In this document: positions 8,413-16,951 of the stretch, piece by piece
Numbering within the stretch: the first letter of the stretch is position 1
Layout of the letters: the number at the start of each line of letters is the position of its first letter
NCBI RefSeq assembly: GCF_900103695.1
Contig: NZ_FNHF01000003.1
Location: 310,001-374,000 of the forward strand
DNA from: Sediminibacillus halophilus
GTDB lineage: Bacteria > Bacillota > Bacilli > Bacillales > Amphibacillaceae
Length of the DNA: 64,000 nucleotides
Direction of reading: 5' to 3'
Program-made: the position numbers and the translations under genes
Notes under the pieces: model-generated
Databases searched by the model: none
Seen by the model: the letters and a program-made list of their open reading frames with translations, nothing else
Told to the model about the DNA's origin: nothing

Positions 8413-9237
8413 CTATCGCTTGTTCATATCATTTGGGTGTGAGCCATTTCGTCTGTTCTTGTTCAGTTTATTGATTTTCTCTATCTCAACGGGTGATAAC
8501 TCAAAGTCAAATACGTTAATATTTTCTTCTATTCTGGAAGGAGTCACCGATTTAGGGATAACGATTGTGTTGTTTTGTAAATGCCAGCGCAGGATGACCT
8601 GAGCAGGTGTCTTGCTATGCGAATCGGCGATTTTTTGGATTACGTTGTCTTTTAAAGCTTCTCCGCCTTGATCAAGCGGACTCCATGCCTCGACAAATAT
8701 ATCATGCTGGGCACAGAAAGCCTTTAATTCCGTTTGGGTGAGGTAAGGATGACATTCAACCTGATTTAGGACAGGCTTTATTTTACATTCATTTAAGATC
8801 CGTTCCAAGTGCTCTATTTCAAAATTGCAGACGCCAATTGCCCTAACTTTCTCTTCTTTATAAAGCTTTTCGAGTGCTTTATATGTATCTACATAGTCAT
8901 CGTATTCGGGGGTCGGCCAGTGAATCAAATATAAATCGACATAATCGAGGTTCAATCTTTTCAGACTTTCGTCAAAGGCGCGTAGTGTATTTTCATAACC
9001 TTGATCCCCGTTCCATACTTTTGTGGTAATAAATAAATCGTCCCTTGGTATGGAAGTTTTTTGGAGCGCTTTCCCGACTCCGGCTTCATTTTTGTATATC
9101 ATTGCCGTATCGATAGAAGTGTAACCGACGTCCAAGGCGTTGGAAACAGCGGTGGTAGCTTCGTCATTTCCTACTTGCCATACACCGAATCCAAGCTGAG
9201 GCATTTGTACTCCATTGTTTAAGGTGACAAAATTCAT
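8413..9237 (-). CDS. Aldo-keto reductase, YvgN/glyoxal-reductase type (AKR5)
   Basis: 274 residues; ATG at 9237 with AAAGGAG upstream. The AKR tetrad is visible: D43 and Y48 in DTAMIY, K in TTKVWNGDQGY, H in LIHWP; the C-terminal cofactor motif IPKSVTPSRIEEN is also present. The wording LGFGVWQV and KVWNEDQGYE-like stretch resemble B. subtilis YvgN, an NADPH-dependent reductase of glyoxal and methylglyoxal. It is a single gene transcribed toward hmp, the two sharing a bidirectional terminator. True substrate is not known. Confidence 0.88.
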   Translation of the reverse strand: MNFVTLNNGVQMPQLGFGVWQVGNDEATTAVSNALDVGYTSIDTAMIYKNEAGVGKALQKTSIPRDDLFITTKVWNGDQGYENTLRAFDESLKRLNLDYVDLYLIHWPTPEYDDYVDTYKALEKLYKEEKVRAIGVCNFEIEHLERILNECKIKPVLNQVECHPYLTQTELKAFCAQHDIFVEAWSPLDQGGEALKDNVIQKIADSHSKTPAQVILRWHLQNNTIVIPKSVTPSRIEENINVFDFELSPVEIEKINKLNKNRRNGSHPNDMNKR

Positions 9238-9879
9238 CGTATCCTGCTCCTTTTACCTGGTATGTTATAAAGGTTCTTCATGAAAAAGTAAAACCCTTCT
9301 CCAGAGGAGAAAAATCTTTAACCCTGCTTTTATCACACAGTTCTTTTTCCTTTCTTATTCCCATTCTTTGTTGCCCATTAATAGGTAGTGAAAATCCACG
9401 TTTTATTGCCTTAGTCGGTCTAAGGAACTTGAGTGTAAGTCGGGTGCTGTGGAAAACCTCCCTTTCCAAGGGAAACACTTTAGCCAGGGTGCTATATGAG
9501 TTAGCTCTCCCTTCCCCTAGGGTCGAGGAAGCTCACTAGCCGCCAGCGGAAAGCGCAGGGTACTTCTACAGCGCCTAACTCCGCCTCAATACCTATAGGA
9601 AGTTAGAAGGACGCATTCAAACTATGTCGCGGCTTACATTTATAGCGCAAAAGTGACCAGTTTTCATAGAATAACAATACATTATTTCCTTCTTCTGTGA
9701 AAAAAGGTATAGGTTTTCACCGTACGTAAAAGAGACGAAAAAAATGGGGTCGGAGTAGGGAGACTAACTACAATTAGCAGCTAATTAATAATTCATATCC
9801 TTGCAAACTATGGGCCAAGTGTTATTAAATAATAAATGAAGTACTTATCTACTTTCTGCTTAATAAAGGAGGAATCGCG
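9238..9879. other. Gene-free stretch before the ferredoxin gene
   Basis: No coding region is supported. It contains a decayed type A repeat at 9523-9562 and AT-rich sequence just before the ferredoxin ribosome site. The candidate frame at 9278-9478 has no ribosome site and no recognisable protein features. Confidence 0.5.
9523..9562 (-). repeat. Partial type A interspersed repeat
   Basis: This 40-base block is the inverse complement of 1131-1170 with two mismatches. The partner arm of the element is missing, so this copy is truncated. Confidence 0.75.
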
Positions 9880-10119
9880 ATGGCTTTTGTTATCACTAGT
9901 CCTTGTAAAGACGAAAAGGCGGCAGAATGTCTTACTGTCTGCCCGGTTGATTGTATAGAAGAAGGCCCGGATCAATTTTTTATCGACCCGGATATTTGCA
10001 TCGATTGTGGTGCCTGTAAAGCGGTATGCCCAGTTAATGCAATCGAGGAAGAGTATGATCTGACACCGGAACAGGAAGTCGATCTTGAAAGGGCAGAAGC
10101 GTTTTTTGCCAATCGATAG
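9880..10119 (+). CDS. fer: Ferredoxin, 3Fe-4S/4Fe-4S type
   Basis: 79 residues with AAGGAGG before the ATG. Cysteines are at 9, 17, 21, 25, 40, 43, 46 and 50. The block CIDCGACKAVCP (40-51) is a standard 4Fe-4S motif; C9, C17 and C50 could hold a 3Fe-4S centre as in seven-iron ferredoxins of Bacillus. The C-terminus is acidic (DLTPEQEVDLERAE). It carries single electrons in the cytoplasm, but no partner gene lies beside it. It has its own terminator. Confidence 0.93.
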   Translation: MAFVITSPCKDEKAAECLTVCPVDCIEEGPDQFFIDPDICIDCGACKAVCPVNAIEEEYDLTPEQEVDLERAEAFFANR

Positions 10120-10131
10120 CATACAAGCTGA

Positions 10132-10164
10132 AGGCAGGTTCTTCCACGGAGGACCTGCCTTTTT
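10132..10164 (+). terminator. Intrinsic terminator after the ferredoxin gene
   Basis: AGGCAGGT pairs with ACCTGCCT and is followed by TTTTT. Confidence 0.85.
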
Positions 10165-10187
10165 GCGTATTGAAAAGGAGGAGAATC

Positions 10188-10655
10188 ATGGATTACATAT
10201 CTTATTTGCGTTCGATGGTCGGACATGAAAAAGTGATCATGGTCGTGGCAGGGGTTTTCGTTTTTGATGACCAGGATCGTCTGCTGCTTCATTTACGATC
10301 CGATAATGAAACATGGGGACTTCCTGGCGGCTATATGGAGATGGGAGAAACGGTTTCCGATACGGCAAGAAGAGAAGTGTCCGAGGAGACTGGCCTCCGT
10401 CTAGGTGATTTGGAATTATTCAGTATCTATTCTGGACCGGGCAAAGAAAAAACACTTGGGAACGGTGACCAGGTCGCCATGGTGCAGATTTGGTTTACTT
10501 GCAGGGAATACAGTGGCGAGTTAATTCAGGAAAATGAAGAGTCGTTAGACGCCAGGTTTTTTCCGCTTGATGAACTGCCCGATCAATTATTTGACAGCCA
10601 CGTCCCGATTATTGCCGATTATACTAACGGTAAACAGCGGCCGATCGTTGACTGA
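10188..10655 (+). CDS. Nudix hydrolase
   Basis: 155 residues. The ATG at 10188 sits eight bases after AAAAGGAGG; an in-frame TTG at 10170 would include the ribosome site and is rejected. The Nudix box lies near residues 50-72: GGYMEMGETVSDTARREV followed by SEETGL, with the metal-binding REVSEE core intact. The N-terminal SYLRSMVGHEKVIMV is typical of Bacillus ADP-ribose/NTP pyrophosphohydrolase relatives. It hydrolyses a nucleoside diphosphate linked to another group; the exact substrate is unknown. Confidence 0.9.
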   Translation: MDYISYLRSMVGHEKVIMVVAGVFVFDDQDRLLLHLRSDNETWGLPGGYMEMGETVSDTARREVSEETGLRLGDLELFSIYSGPGKEKTLGNGDQVAMVQIWFTCREYSGELIQENEESLDARFFPLDELPDQLFDSHVPIIADYTNGKQRPIVD

Positions 10656-10738
10656 CTAGACTCTCCCTTTGAAAAACGAGACAGGGACAAAAGCATGCAA
10701 CCTATAGAGCGGCTGGCTGAGACAAAAGTATCGTGGTC

Positions 10739-10786
10739 AACCCAAAAACCGAACGAATTGGAATCGTTCGGTTTTGGGTTAAAAAA
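10739..10786. terminator. CCGAACGA-family terminator
   Basis: AACCCAAAAACCGAACGA pairs with TCGTTCGGTTTTGGGTT; 18-bp stem with one bulge and a short AT loop. It lies 84 bp after the Nudix gene. Confidence 0.75.
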
Positions 10787-10833
10787 TTAAACCGTTCTAC
10801 TATTCACTTATCTAAAGAGTAGCTCTCCACTCC

Positions 10834-10947
10834 GGCAAGGTACTTCGCTTTCCGCGGGCACGGCTTCAGCTAACTTGGTAAAGAAAAGCACTTTACCAAG
10901 TGGATCTTCAGCTTGCGCTCATCCCGCAGGAGTCTATGTACCTTGCC
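10834..10947 (-). repeat. Interspersed 114-bp inverted-repeat element, type B
   Basis: Perfect 10-bp ends GGCAAGGTAC and GTACCTTGCC, with an inner ACTTGGTAAAG/CTTTACCAAGT hairpin. Same length and internal blocks as 1477-1590 in inverse orientation, but the terminal arms have changed together. Confidence 0.8.
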
Positions 10948-11230
10948 TCCGTTCACGCGGAATTATTCGCAAACGAGCGATGCTCCACCCCTAGCCGATT
11001 TCTTTTTTTCTGCTACTATTATAGGAAGAAAGCTAAAAACCGTATGGAATGGTGGTACTTCTTTTTAATTTTTTGGTGCCGGTTCGCAAGTTCTAATTTC
11101 TACATAAAAAACATTCCGTGCTGAGTTTTGTCTTCATCACTGTTTAGAAACCCTAACAGTAAATAAAATAATGCGGTTGTATTTATGTTGTCTTGAGATT
11201 ATATAAAAAATCAGACCTCCGATAACGTAG

Positions 11231-11345
11231 CGGAGGCAAGATGCGGAGACTCCAACGGGAACAGCACGAGCTGAAAATCCCGCAAGAAAGCGGTTGGTGT
11301 TCTGAGGAAGTTGAGCCGTGCCGGTGGAAAGCGTAGTATCTTAAC
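11231..11345 (+). repeat. Decayed type B interspersed repeat
   Basis: Retains GGAGACTCC, GGGAACAGCACGAGCTGAA and GCCGTGCCGGTGGAAAGCG blocks of the type B element in the same order, with many changes. Confidence 0.6.
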
Positions 11346-11395
11346 TTAGCGATACAGCACTTTCAAACAAGAGAGTCTATCTAAGGAACATACCC

Positions 11396-11443
11396 AAAAA
11401 CCGAGCGATTCTACTAGAGCATGTAGAAATTCGCTCGGTTTTT
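11396..11443. terminator. CCGAGCGA-family terminator
   Basis: AAAAACCGAGCGA and TCGCTCGGTTTTT form the stem. On the minus strand it lies 76 bases beyond the symporter stop codon and probably ends that transcript. Confidence 0.75.
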
Positions 11444-11519
11444 GCTGTGGTGGCCTGCTTTTGTCCCGGCCACTTTATTCTTGGTCATGAAGCCGTTCCG
11501 GTTCCATTGATGCATTCTC

Positions 11520-13310
11520 TTATTGGTTAACCTGCCGGGATGTGGAAAAAGGCTGCTTTTGCTCTGCTTCTTTATCCAAATAGGCAGCATATTTTTTCGT
11601 CCAATTCCGGAGTGCAAGGAAGTAAAGTGCAGCCGTCACGACTGCTAATGCTCCTATCGTGTACCAGAAACTTCCTGATACGACGGCGTCTGGGTAAGCG
11701 AGGCCGATAGGTGAAAAAACCACATATACTGCACACATCAGTGCGAGCAGTAAAATCGTGACGGGTAAAGCATACTTCCATGGCACCAGGCTGACTTTAG
11801 GATCCTTTTTAAAAACGTAAGCCTCTCCCCTGGGTTTGGTGAACCGGAAAGCAAGGATGATGCCGACCTCGATGACGAACAAGATTCCATAAACATGGAT
11901 ATAGTTAATATCCAGTGAGAATCCAAACAAATGATCCGTCCCCCAAATCATTAAATAATAAGCAATCACATGAAAAACAATGACAACCTTCGGTGCGACA
12001 GCAGGCGTGTATTTAGATAGAACTGCCGCTAACAGAATAGTCACGATCGGAATGTTGAAAAAGCCGGTAAACTGCCGAATTAAATCCCACAGCCCATTCG
12101 GTGCATACATGAGCAGCGGTGAAATGAAAAATGTAATAAAGGCAATGATCGTTCCGAATAGTTTACTGATTTTAATTAGTTTTTCATCACTGACTTCCTT
12201 TTTGACGCGAGGCTTGTACACATCAAAGGCAAACATGGTGGCGGCACTGTTCAAGAGGGAGTTATAAGAGCTAAGCACAGCGCCCAGCAAAACAGCCAGA
12301 AAAAATCCCGATAGATAAGTAGGAAGAACGTTGGAGATTAGCGTCGGATAGGCAAGATCGACATTGCGCAAGTTTTCCCCATACAGATGAAAGGCAATAA
12401 TCCCCGGAATCATCATGAATAAGGGTACCATCAGCTTGTAAAAGCCCGAATACAGTACCCCTTTTTGTCCTTCTTTCAAGCTTTTGGCTCCCAGCGTTCG
12501 CTGAATGACATATTGATTGGATGCCCAGTAGAACAGGTTGGCGATAATTAAGCCGGTAAAAATACTTCCAAAGGGAACCGAGTCGTCCGGTCCGCCGATT
12601 GCATTCAATTTTTCTGCATTATTTACCGTGATTTCCTTCATGCCGCTAAGCATATCCCCATCTCCCAAGGCGAAAAAGCCTAGGACAGGAACCAGGATAC
12701 CGACAATCAACAAACCAATGCCGTTCAAGGTGTCCGATACCGCAACAGCTTTTAAACCTCCGAAAATAGCATAAGCCGCTCCGATCACGCCAACAACCCA
12801 CACGACCAGCCAGACAGACTGTACATAAGAAATGCCCAGTAGATCCGGTACATTGAACAGACGCAGTACCGCTAAAGCGCCAGAATACAGCATCGAAGGA
12901 ATGGTCACAAATACATAACCGAACATAAATAAGACAACAATATAGAGTCGAACCGTCTTATCGAATCGTCGGCTTAAAAATTCGGGGAGTGTTGTCACGG
13001 ATCCCCCTAAGTATTTAGGCAGTAAATAAAGTGCCATTATTACCACTGCAATCGGGGCAGTGACCTCCCAAGCCATATTCGACAGATTGGCGCGATAAGC
13101 TTGTCCGTTCAAACCGACCAGCTGTTCAGCAGAAAGATTGGTCAGTAGCAAAGAGCCGGCTATAAATCCACCGGAAAGTCCGCGGCCGGCAAGGAAGTAA
13201 CCGGCTGAATCATTAACTTGATTTTTGGTTTGCCGGTAAGCAATCCAGGCTACTATACCCATAAAAAAGATACACGATAATAATGTAAACCACAGATTGG
13301 AATAATTCAA
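11520..13310 (-). CDS. Sodium:solute symporter (SSS family), YidK/vSGLT-like
   Basis: 596 residues with about 14 hydrophobic segments. The start is a TTG at 13310 behind a modest GGGAG; the only in-frame start that gives a normal N-terminus. LAGRGLSGGFIAGSLLLTN near 40-58 and LNGQAYRANLSNMAWE near 68-83 are typical of the sugar-type SSS carriers (vSGLT, E. coli YidK). It should import a sugar, sugar acid or inositol with sodium. It is divergent from an SDR dehydrogenase 166 bp away, which could act on the imported compound; this is inference. No regulator gene is adjacent. Confidence 0.87.
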   Translation of the reverse strand: MNYSNLWFTLLSCIFFMGIVAWIAYRQTKNQVNDSAGYFLAGRGLSGGFIAGSLLLTNLSAEQLVGLNGQAYRANLSNMAWEVTAPIAVVIMALYLLPKYLGGSVTTLPEFLSRRFDKTVRLYIVVLFMFGYVFVTIPSMLYSGALAVLRLFNVPDLLGISYVQSVWLVVWVVGVIGAAYAIFGGLKAVAVSDTLNGIGLLIVGILVPVLGFFALGDGDMLSGMKEITVNNAEKLNAIGGPDDSVPFGSIFTGLIIANLFYWASNQYVIQRTLGAKSLKEGQKGVLYSGFYKLMVPLFMMIPGIIAFHLYGENLRNVDLAYPTLISNVLPTYLSGFFLAVLLGAVLSSYNSLLNSAATMFAFDVYKPRVKKEVSDEKLIKISKLFGTIIAFITFFISPLLMYAPNGLWDLIRQFTGFFNIPIVTILLAAVLSKYTPAVAPKVVIVFHVIAYYLMIWGTDHLFGFSLDINYIHVYGILFVIEVGIILAFRFTKPRGEAYVFKKDPKVSLVPWKYALPVTILLLALMCAVYVVFSPIGLAYPDAVVSGSFWYTIGALAVVTAALYFLALRNWTKKYAAYLDKEAEQKQPFSTSRQVNQ

Positions 13311-13411
13311 GGCAACCCGCTCCCATTGTTTGTAAGTTTGTTTTGGTGTGACCTTCCCCTTTTTTGACTTTCTTCAAACAACCAATTAAGTAAAACGACG
13401 AGCGGACGGTG

Positions 13412-13440
13412 TTTACATTGCAGGGGGAAGGATATATAGG
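13412..13440 (+). promoter_or_regulatory. Candidate promoter of the SDR gene
   Basis: TTTACA at 13412-13417 and TATAGG at 13435-13440 with a 17-bp spacer, 37 bp before the SDR start codon. Confidence 0.45.
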
Positions 13441-13476
13441 AAGTAACTGATCACAGCTGAAGAAGGAGGCTATTAG

Positions 13477-14268
13477 ATGGAAAACAAAAGCTTGCAAGGC
13501 AAGACAGCCATTGTGACAGGTGCGGGCTCGGGAATCGGCCGTGCTTCTGCATTGCGGCTGGCGCAATCAGGTGCCAAGGTGGGACTAGTCGATATCAAGG
13601 AAGAAAATGCAGCAGAAGTGAAGCAGGCAATCGGAGATGCAGGGGGAGAGGCCATCATTATCGAAGCGGATGTTTCTGAACCTATCCAGGTAGAACAAAG
13701 TGTCAAAAAAGTGCTTGATACGTGGGGACAGTTGGATTTTGTTTTTGCCAATGCAGGCGTCAATGGACATTTGGCCCCGATTGAGGACTTGCCTGTAGAA
13801 GAATGGGACCAAACGTTGACCAATAATTTAAAAAGTACATTTTTAACCGTCAAGTATGCAATACCGGCAATGAAAAGCAGGGGTGGAAGTATCGTGATAA
13901 CGAGTTCCATCAATGGAAACCGTACGTTTTCCGGCATCGGTATGTCTGCATACAGTTCCTCCAAAGCAGGACAAATGGCGTTCGGAAAAATGGCAGCATT
14001 GGAATTGGCAGAATATCGCATACGAGTCAATATCATTTGCCCCGGAGCAATCGAAACCAATATCAGGGAAAACACCCATAAGGATCAGGAAAACTTGAAA
14101 AAAGTCAAAATCCCGGTTGAATTCCCGGAGGGTAATCAACCGTTGGAGCATGGTGCAGGAAAACCTGAACAGGTAGCTGATTTAATCCGGTTTCTCGCCT
14201 CTGACGAATCCTCCCATATTTCCGGGACGGAGCTGTATATCGATGGGACGGAATCCCTGCTTCGCTAG
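13477..14268 (+). CDS. Short-chain dehydrogenase/reductase (SDR)
   Basis: 263 residues with AAGGAGG before the ATG. Classical SDR motifs: cofactor loop TGAGSGIG (14-21), a D following VGLV (aspartate at about 39, suggesting NAD preference), NAG near 92, catalytic S near 142, and YSSSK near 157-161. The end ISGTELYIDGT is standard. It oxidises or reduces an alcohol/ketone in the cytoplasm. Divergent from the sodium-solute symporter, so a sugar or polyol substrate is plausible. The next gene has its own promoter. Confidence 0.88.
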   Translation: MENKSLQGKTAIVTGAGSGIGRASALRLAQSGAKVGLVDIKEENAAEVKQAIGDAGGEAIIIEADVSEPIQVEQSVKKVLDTWGQLDFVFANAGVNGHLAPIEDLPVEEWDQTLTNNLKSTFLTVKYAIPAMKSRGGSIVITSSINGNRTFSGIGMSAYSSSKAGQMAFGKMAALELAEYRIRVNIICPGAIETNIRENTHKDQENLKKVKIPVEFPEGNQPLEHGAGKPEQVADLIRFLASDESSHISGTELYIDGTESLLR

Positions 14269-14283
14269 GAAAATATCCATTGT

Positions 14284-14312
14284 TTGACAGAGATCCTTTC
14301 ATCCTTTATAAT
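14284..14312 (+). promoter_or_regulatory. Perfect sigma-A promoter of the dioxygenase gene
   Basis: TTGACA at 14284-14289, exactly 17 bp, TATAAT at 14307-14312. Both hexamers match consensus exactly, so the gene should be strongly expressed unless repressed. Confidence 0.9.
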
Positions 14313-14313
14313 T

Positions 14314-14331
14314 TATCTTGAAATCGAGATA
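14314..14331. promoter_or_regulatory. MhqR operator
   Basis: TATCTTGAAATCGAGATA, starting two bases after the -10 box. It matches the published B. subtilis MhqR inverted repeat TATCTCGAATTCGAGATA in all but two positions. The position is ideal for steric repression. Confidence 0.85.
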
Positions 14332-14362
14332 ATTTTAAAATCCAATTAGAAGAGGGATGCAT

Positions 14363-15334
14363 ATGGAACTAAAAGGACTCCATCATGTTTCAGCGATAAC
14401 GGCAAATGCGAAAAACAATTATGGTTTTTATACACAGGTTATGGGAATGAGGCTGGTCAAAAAGTCAGTGAACCAGGACGATACCAGTATGTATCATCTG
14501 TTCTATGCCGATGAGGCGGGCAATCCGGGTACGGACCTTACCTTTTTTGAAATTCCGCGGGCGGGTCATACTTATCCCGGTAACAACAGTATTTCGCTTA
14601 CATCTTTGCGGGTGAAAAATGATGAGGCATTAGTTTATTGGAAAGACCGTTTCAACAAATATCAAGTTGTTTATGAAGAGATTATCGAGCAATTCGGAAG
14701 AAACGTATTGTATTTCCGCGACCCGGAGGATCAGCGGCTTGCGTTGGTATCGGATGAGACCAATCAAGGTGTAGCCGGGGGAACTCCCTGGGAGCAAAGT
14801 CCGGTACCGCAGGAGCAGGGCATTATCGGCCTTGGACCTTCCAAGCTGACAGTTCCGCAGGCGGAACGTACCGTACAAGTGCTGACAAACATTCTTGGTT
14901 TCCGCAAGGTGGGAAGTTATGCCTCGAAAGGTGGCAGTGCGATTCAGGTGTTTGCTACCGGCAAAGGCGGCACCGGGGCAGAGATTCACGTCGAGGAACA
15001 GGAAGGGCTGTCAAAAGAACGCCCAGGACGAGGCAGTGTCCATCATGTCGCGTTTCGCGTCGAGGATGAAGCGGAACTTGCTCAATGGGCGGAAAAGATA
15101 AACCAAGCGAGATTTCCTAATTCCGGTCTGGTTGATCGTTTCTACTTCAAGTCGCTCTATTTCCGGGAGCCGAATGGGATTTTGTTCGAACTGGCTACCG
15201 ACGGTCCTGGTTTTGCAACAGACGAGGACATCGATCATCTTGGTGAAACGGTCGCATTGCCGCCGTTTCTGGAGGGAAAGCGCCCAGAGATCGAAGCGAG
15301 ACTGGAACCATTGGATACGAATCAGAATGGATAA
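14363..15334 (+). CDS. mhqO: Ring-cleaving (glyoxalase-fold) dioxygenase, MhqO/MhqA type
   Basis: 323 residues. ATG at 14363 has AGAGGG at proper distance; the ATG six bases earlier is too close. Two vicinal-oxygen-chelate repeats are visible, opening with LHHVSAITANAKNNYGFY (about 6) and, in the second half, HHVAFRVEDE (about 228) and ILFELATDGPGF (about 275), which supply metal-binding His and Glu. Relatives in Bacillus (YdfO/YkcA) break down hydroquinone-type aromatics and are repressed by MhqR. The operator and perfect promoter directly upstream support a quinone/electrophile response. The mhqR gene itself is not in this window. Orthology to MhqO rather than MhqA is not resolved. Confidence 0.85.
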   Translation: MELKGLHHVSAITANAKNNYGFYTQVMGMRLVKKSVNQDDTSMYHLFYADEAGNPGTDLTFFEIPRAGHTYPGNNSISLTSLRVKNDEALVYWKDRFNKYQVVYEEIIEQFGRNVLYFRDPEDQRLALVSDETNQGVAGGTPWEQSPVPQEQGIIGLGPSKLTVPQAERTVQVLTNILGFRKVGSYASKGGSAIQVFATGKGGTGAEIHVEEQEGLSKERPGRGSVHHVAFRVEDEAELAQWAEKINQARFPNSGLVDRFYFKSLYFREPNGILFELATDGPGFATDEDIDHLGETVALPPFLEGKRPEIEARLEPLDTNQNG

Positions 15335-15338
15335 AAAA

Positions 15339-15367
15339 ACAGCAGGGGAACCTCTCCTGCTGTTTTT
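15339..15367 (+). terminator. Intrinsic terminator after the dioxygenase gene
   Basis: AACAGCAGG pairs with CCTGCTGTT and ends in TTTTT. Confidence 0.92.
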
Positions 15368-15712
15368 GTGGAAAAAATAGGTATTCCCCTTAAATAAGGA
15401 ACGGATTTACTATGGTAAAGTATTGGATAGAAGGTGTCGTAACTTTAGATTGTGAAGACAGAATTTCTTTAAAAAAGGTCAGAAATGAATGTTGACTTTA
15501 AAAATCTGCAAACCTACCGTCAGAAATTGTGGAGCATATTGAATAAATATATAGCTACACCAGTCTGTCTTATATGAATTAAATCACCTTGGCCTTGATA
15601 ATCCAAGTAACCCACTGCTTCCCTAGGGTATCCCTCTTGAAGCATCGTACACAAGAAGGAGTAATGCAGAAGGAACTTCCATTTTGCGGGAGGAAGAAAA
15701 ATGGCAGAAAAA
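15368..15712. other. Gene-free stretch
   Basis: AT-rich sequence between two terminators. Frames on both strands are short, overlap each other and have no fitting ribosome site. Nothing else was recognised. Confidence 0.5.
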
Positions 15713-15748
15713 ACCAAATACTCCCCTGGGGAAAGGGAAGTATTTGGT
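15713..15748 (-). terminator. Intrinsic terminator after the OpuAC-like gene
   Basis: ACCAAATAC and GTATTTGGT form the stem, with an inner CTCCCCTGGGGA; T residues follow on the minus strand. Confidence 0.88.
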
Positions 15749-15753
15749 CCATC

Positions 15754-16674
15754 TTACTCTGCAGGTTCAAGGTCTTCAATCGAATCGATATCCATATACG
15801 ACGGAACTACGAGACCAATCTTGGCACCTGTTAGGTTTTCTCCTAAATCTTCAAATTCTCCTTCATGCTTTTCATAGAAAGCGCCATGTGTTGCTGGCAT
15901 CCATGGAGCAAGGGAAGCATCTGCGTCTCCTGCTGCAATTGCCTCAAAAACAACAGATGGATCGACTGGGGTAAGGGTCACATCGTATCCTTGTTGTTCT
16001 AATACAATTTTCGCCACATTGGCTGAAGAACGCTCGGTATCCCAAGGGGTAAGAACCAATTCTATCGACTCTCCATCGACAGGCTCGACTCCTTTCGTCC
16101 ATTCATCCACCATGTCTTGGTTGTCATCCACCCATTTTTGTGCAGCTTCTTCAAACTCCATTTCCTGGGCATCAAGCATAACCGATTCCATGTCCTCCGG
16201 CTCCCAGTGGATGTTGTCCAAAATTGTATAAGCCTCTGGCATATCATCTTTTAAACCTTTTCTTGCAATAGTGATAATATTTTCTACATCGCCATAAACA
16301 CCGTTTGGATCTTCTAAGTACTTCAAATCCCATTTGGCAAACATATAGTGAGGGGACCATCCTGTTACGACAATTGGTTCCTCTTTGTCAATAGCGTCTC
16401 CTAAGGCTGTCAGCATGGCAGCTGTGGAGGATTTTTCGTGCTCCCAACCCGCAAGATTCTCATACTCGTCTAATGCATTATCTGTTGCTTGAGCGATGCC
16501 GGCACCTGGTTCAATACCAGTAATGGTATGTTCTACCTCTTCGCTAATATTTGCAGAGCTGTCCGACTGATCATCTCCGCCGCTATCCTCTTCTTGTTGT
16601 CCACATCCAGCTGCGACAAGCGCCAAAGACAGACCAGCAACAACCCCTATTTTTTTCCATTTAAAATGAAACAT
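15754..16674 (-). CDS. Glycine betaine/compatible-solute binding lipoprotein, circularly permuted OpuAC
   Basis: 306 residues. ATG at 16674 has AAAGGAG 11 bases upstream; the GTG at 16686 touches the ribosome site. A lipoprotein signal ends at LVAAGCG, so Cys near 24 should be lipidated. The half with GAGIAQAT, VVTGWSPHYMFAKWD and KYLEDPNGVYGD comes first, and the half with PWDTERSSANVA, LAPWMPATHGAFY and GAKIGLVVP comes second. This is the reverse of B. subtilis OpuAC and equals the permuted order known from Lactococcus OpuA. Three likely ligand tryptophans (GWSPH, TPWDT, APWMP) are present. No permease or ATPase gene is adjacent. Confidence 0.88.
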   Translation of the reverse strand: MFHFKWKKIGVVAGLSLALVAAGCGQQEEDSGGDDQSDSSANISEEVEHTITGIEPGAGIAQATDNALDEYENLAGWEHEKSSTAAMLTALGDAIDKEEPIVVTGWSPHYMFAKWDLKYLEDPNGVYGDVENIITIARKGLKDDMPEAYTILDNIHWEPEDMESVMLDAQEMEFEEAAQKWVDDNQDMVDEWTKGVEPVDGESIELVLTPWDTERSSANVAKIVLEQQGYDVTLTPVDPSVVFEAIAAGDADASLAPWMPATHGAFYEKHEGEFEDLGENLTGAKIGLVVPSYMDIDSIEDLEPAE

Positions 16675-16760
16675 CTTATCAAACACTCCTTTAATTTGCC
16701 TAATGCTACCTGCTTCGTCTTCTATGTAGCATTACTATTCCTCAATTAACGTCTACAAAT

Positions 16761-16790
16761 ACTATATCTTTTTTGTGGAAGAATACTCAA
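16761..16790 (-). promoter_or_regulatory. Candidate promoter of the OpuAC-like gene
   Basis: On the minus strand TTGAGT (16790-16785), an 18-bp spacer and TATAGT (16766-16761). Confidence 0.45.
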
Positions 16791-16951
16791 ACGTCAAAAT
16801 TAATGATTTTGTTTGAATTGTTTGTACAGTTTAAACTTTATAAAACCTGAAAGCGGTCTTCTATTCATATCCTTTCATTTTCTCCAGTTTCCACCATTAT
16901 CTCTAATTTGATTTTATTCAAAAGTGAATTAATGGCTGTGAATCGATGCTA

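Larger units (their letters stand above)
10656..11519. other. 864-bp gene-free, repeat-rich stretch
   Basis: Contains two CCGAACGA-type terminators (10739-10786, 11396-11443), one complete 114-bp type B repeat (10834-10947) and one decayed repeat (11231-11345). Sequences of the form GAGACAAAA precede the first terminator. No gene is supported; the frame at 10900-11124 reads through the repeat. Confidence 0.6.

Noticed and set aside
10900-11124. 74-codon open frame after the Nudix gene
   Set aside because: Starts inside the 114-bp repeat and reads low-complexity sequence; no ribosome site.
1127-11345. CRISPR array
   Set aside because: Repeats are long, few, unevenly spaced and palindromic over their whole length; there are no regular spacers or cas genes.
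13473-14075. 200-codon open frame on the minus strand
   Set aside because: Entirely antisense to the SDR gene, whose motifs are complete; no start signal.
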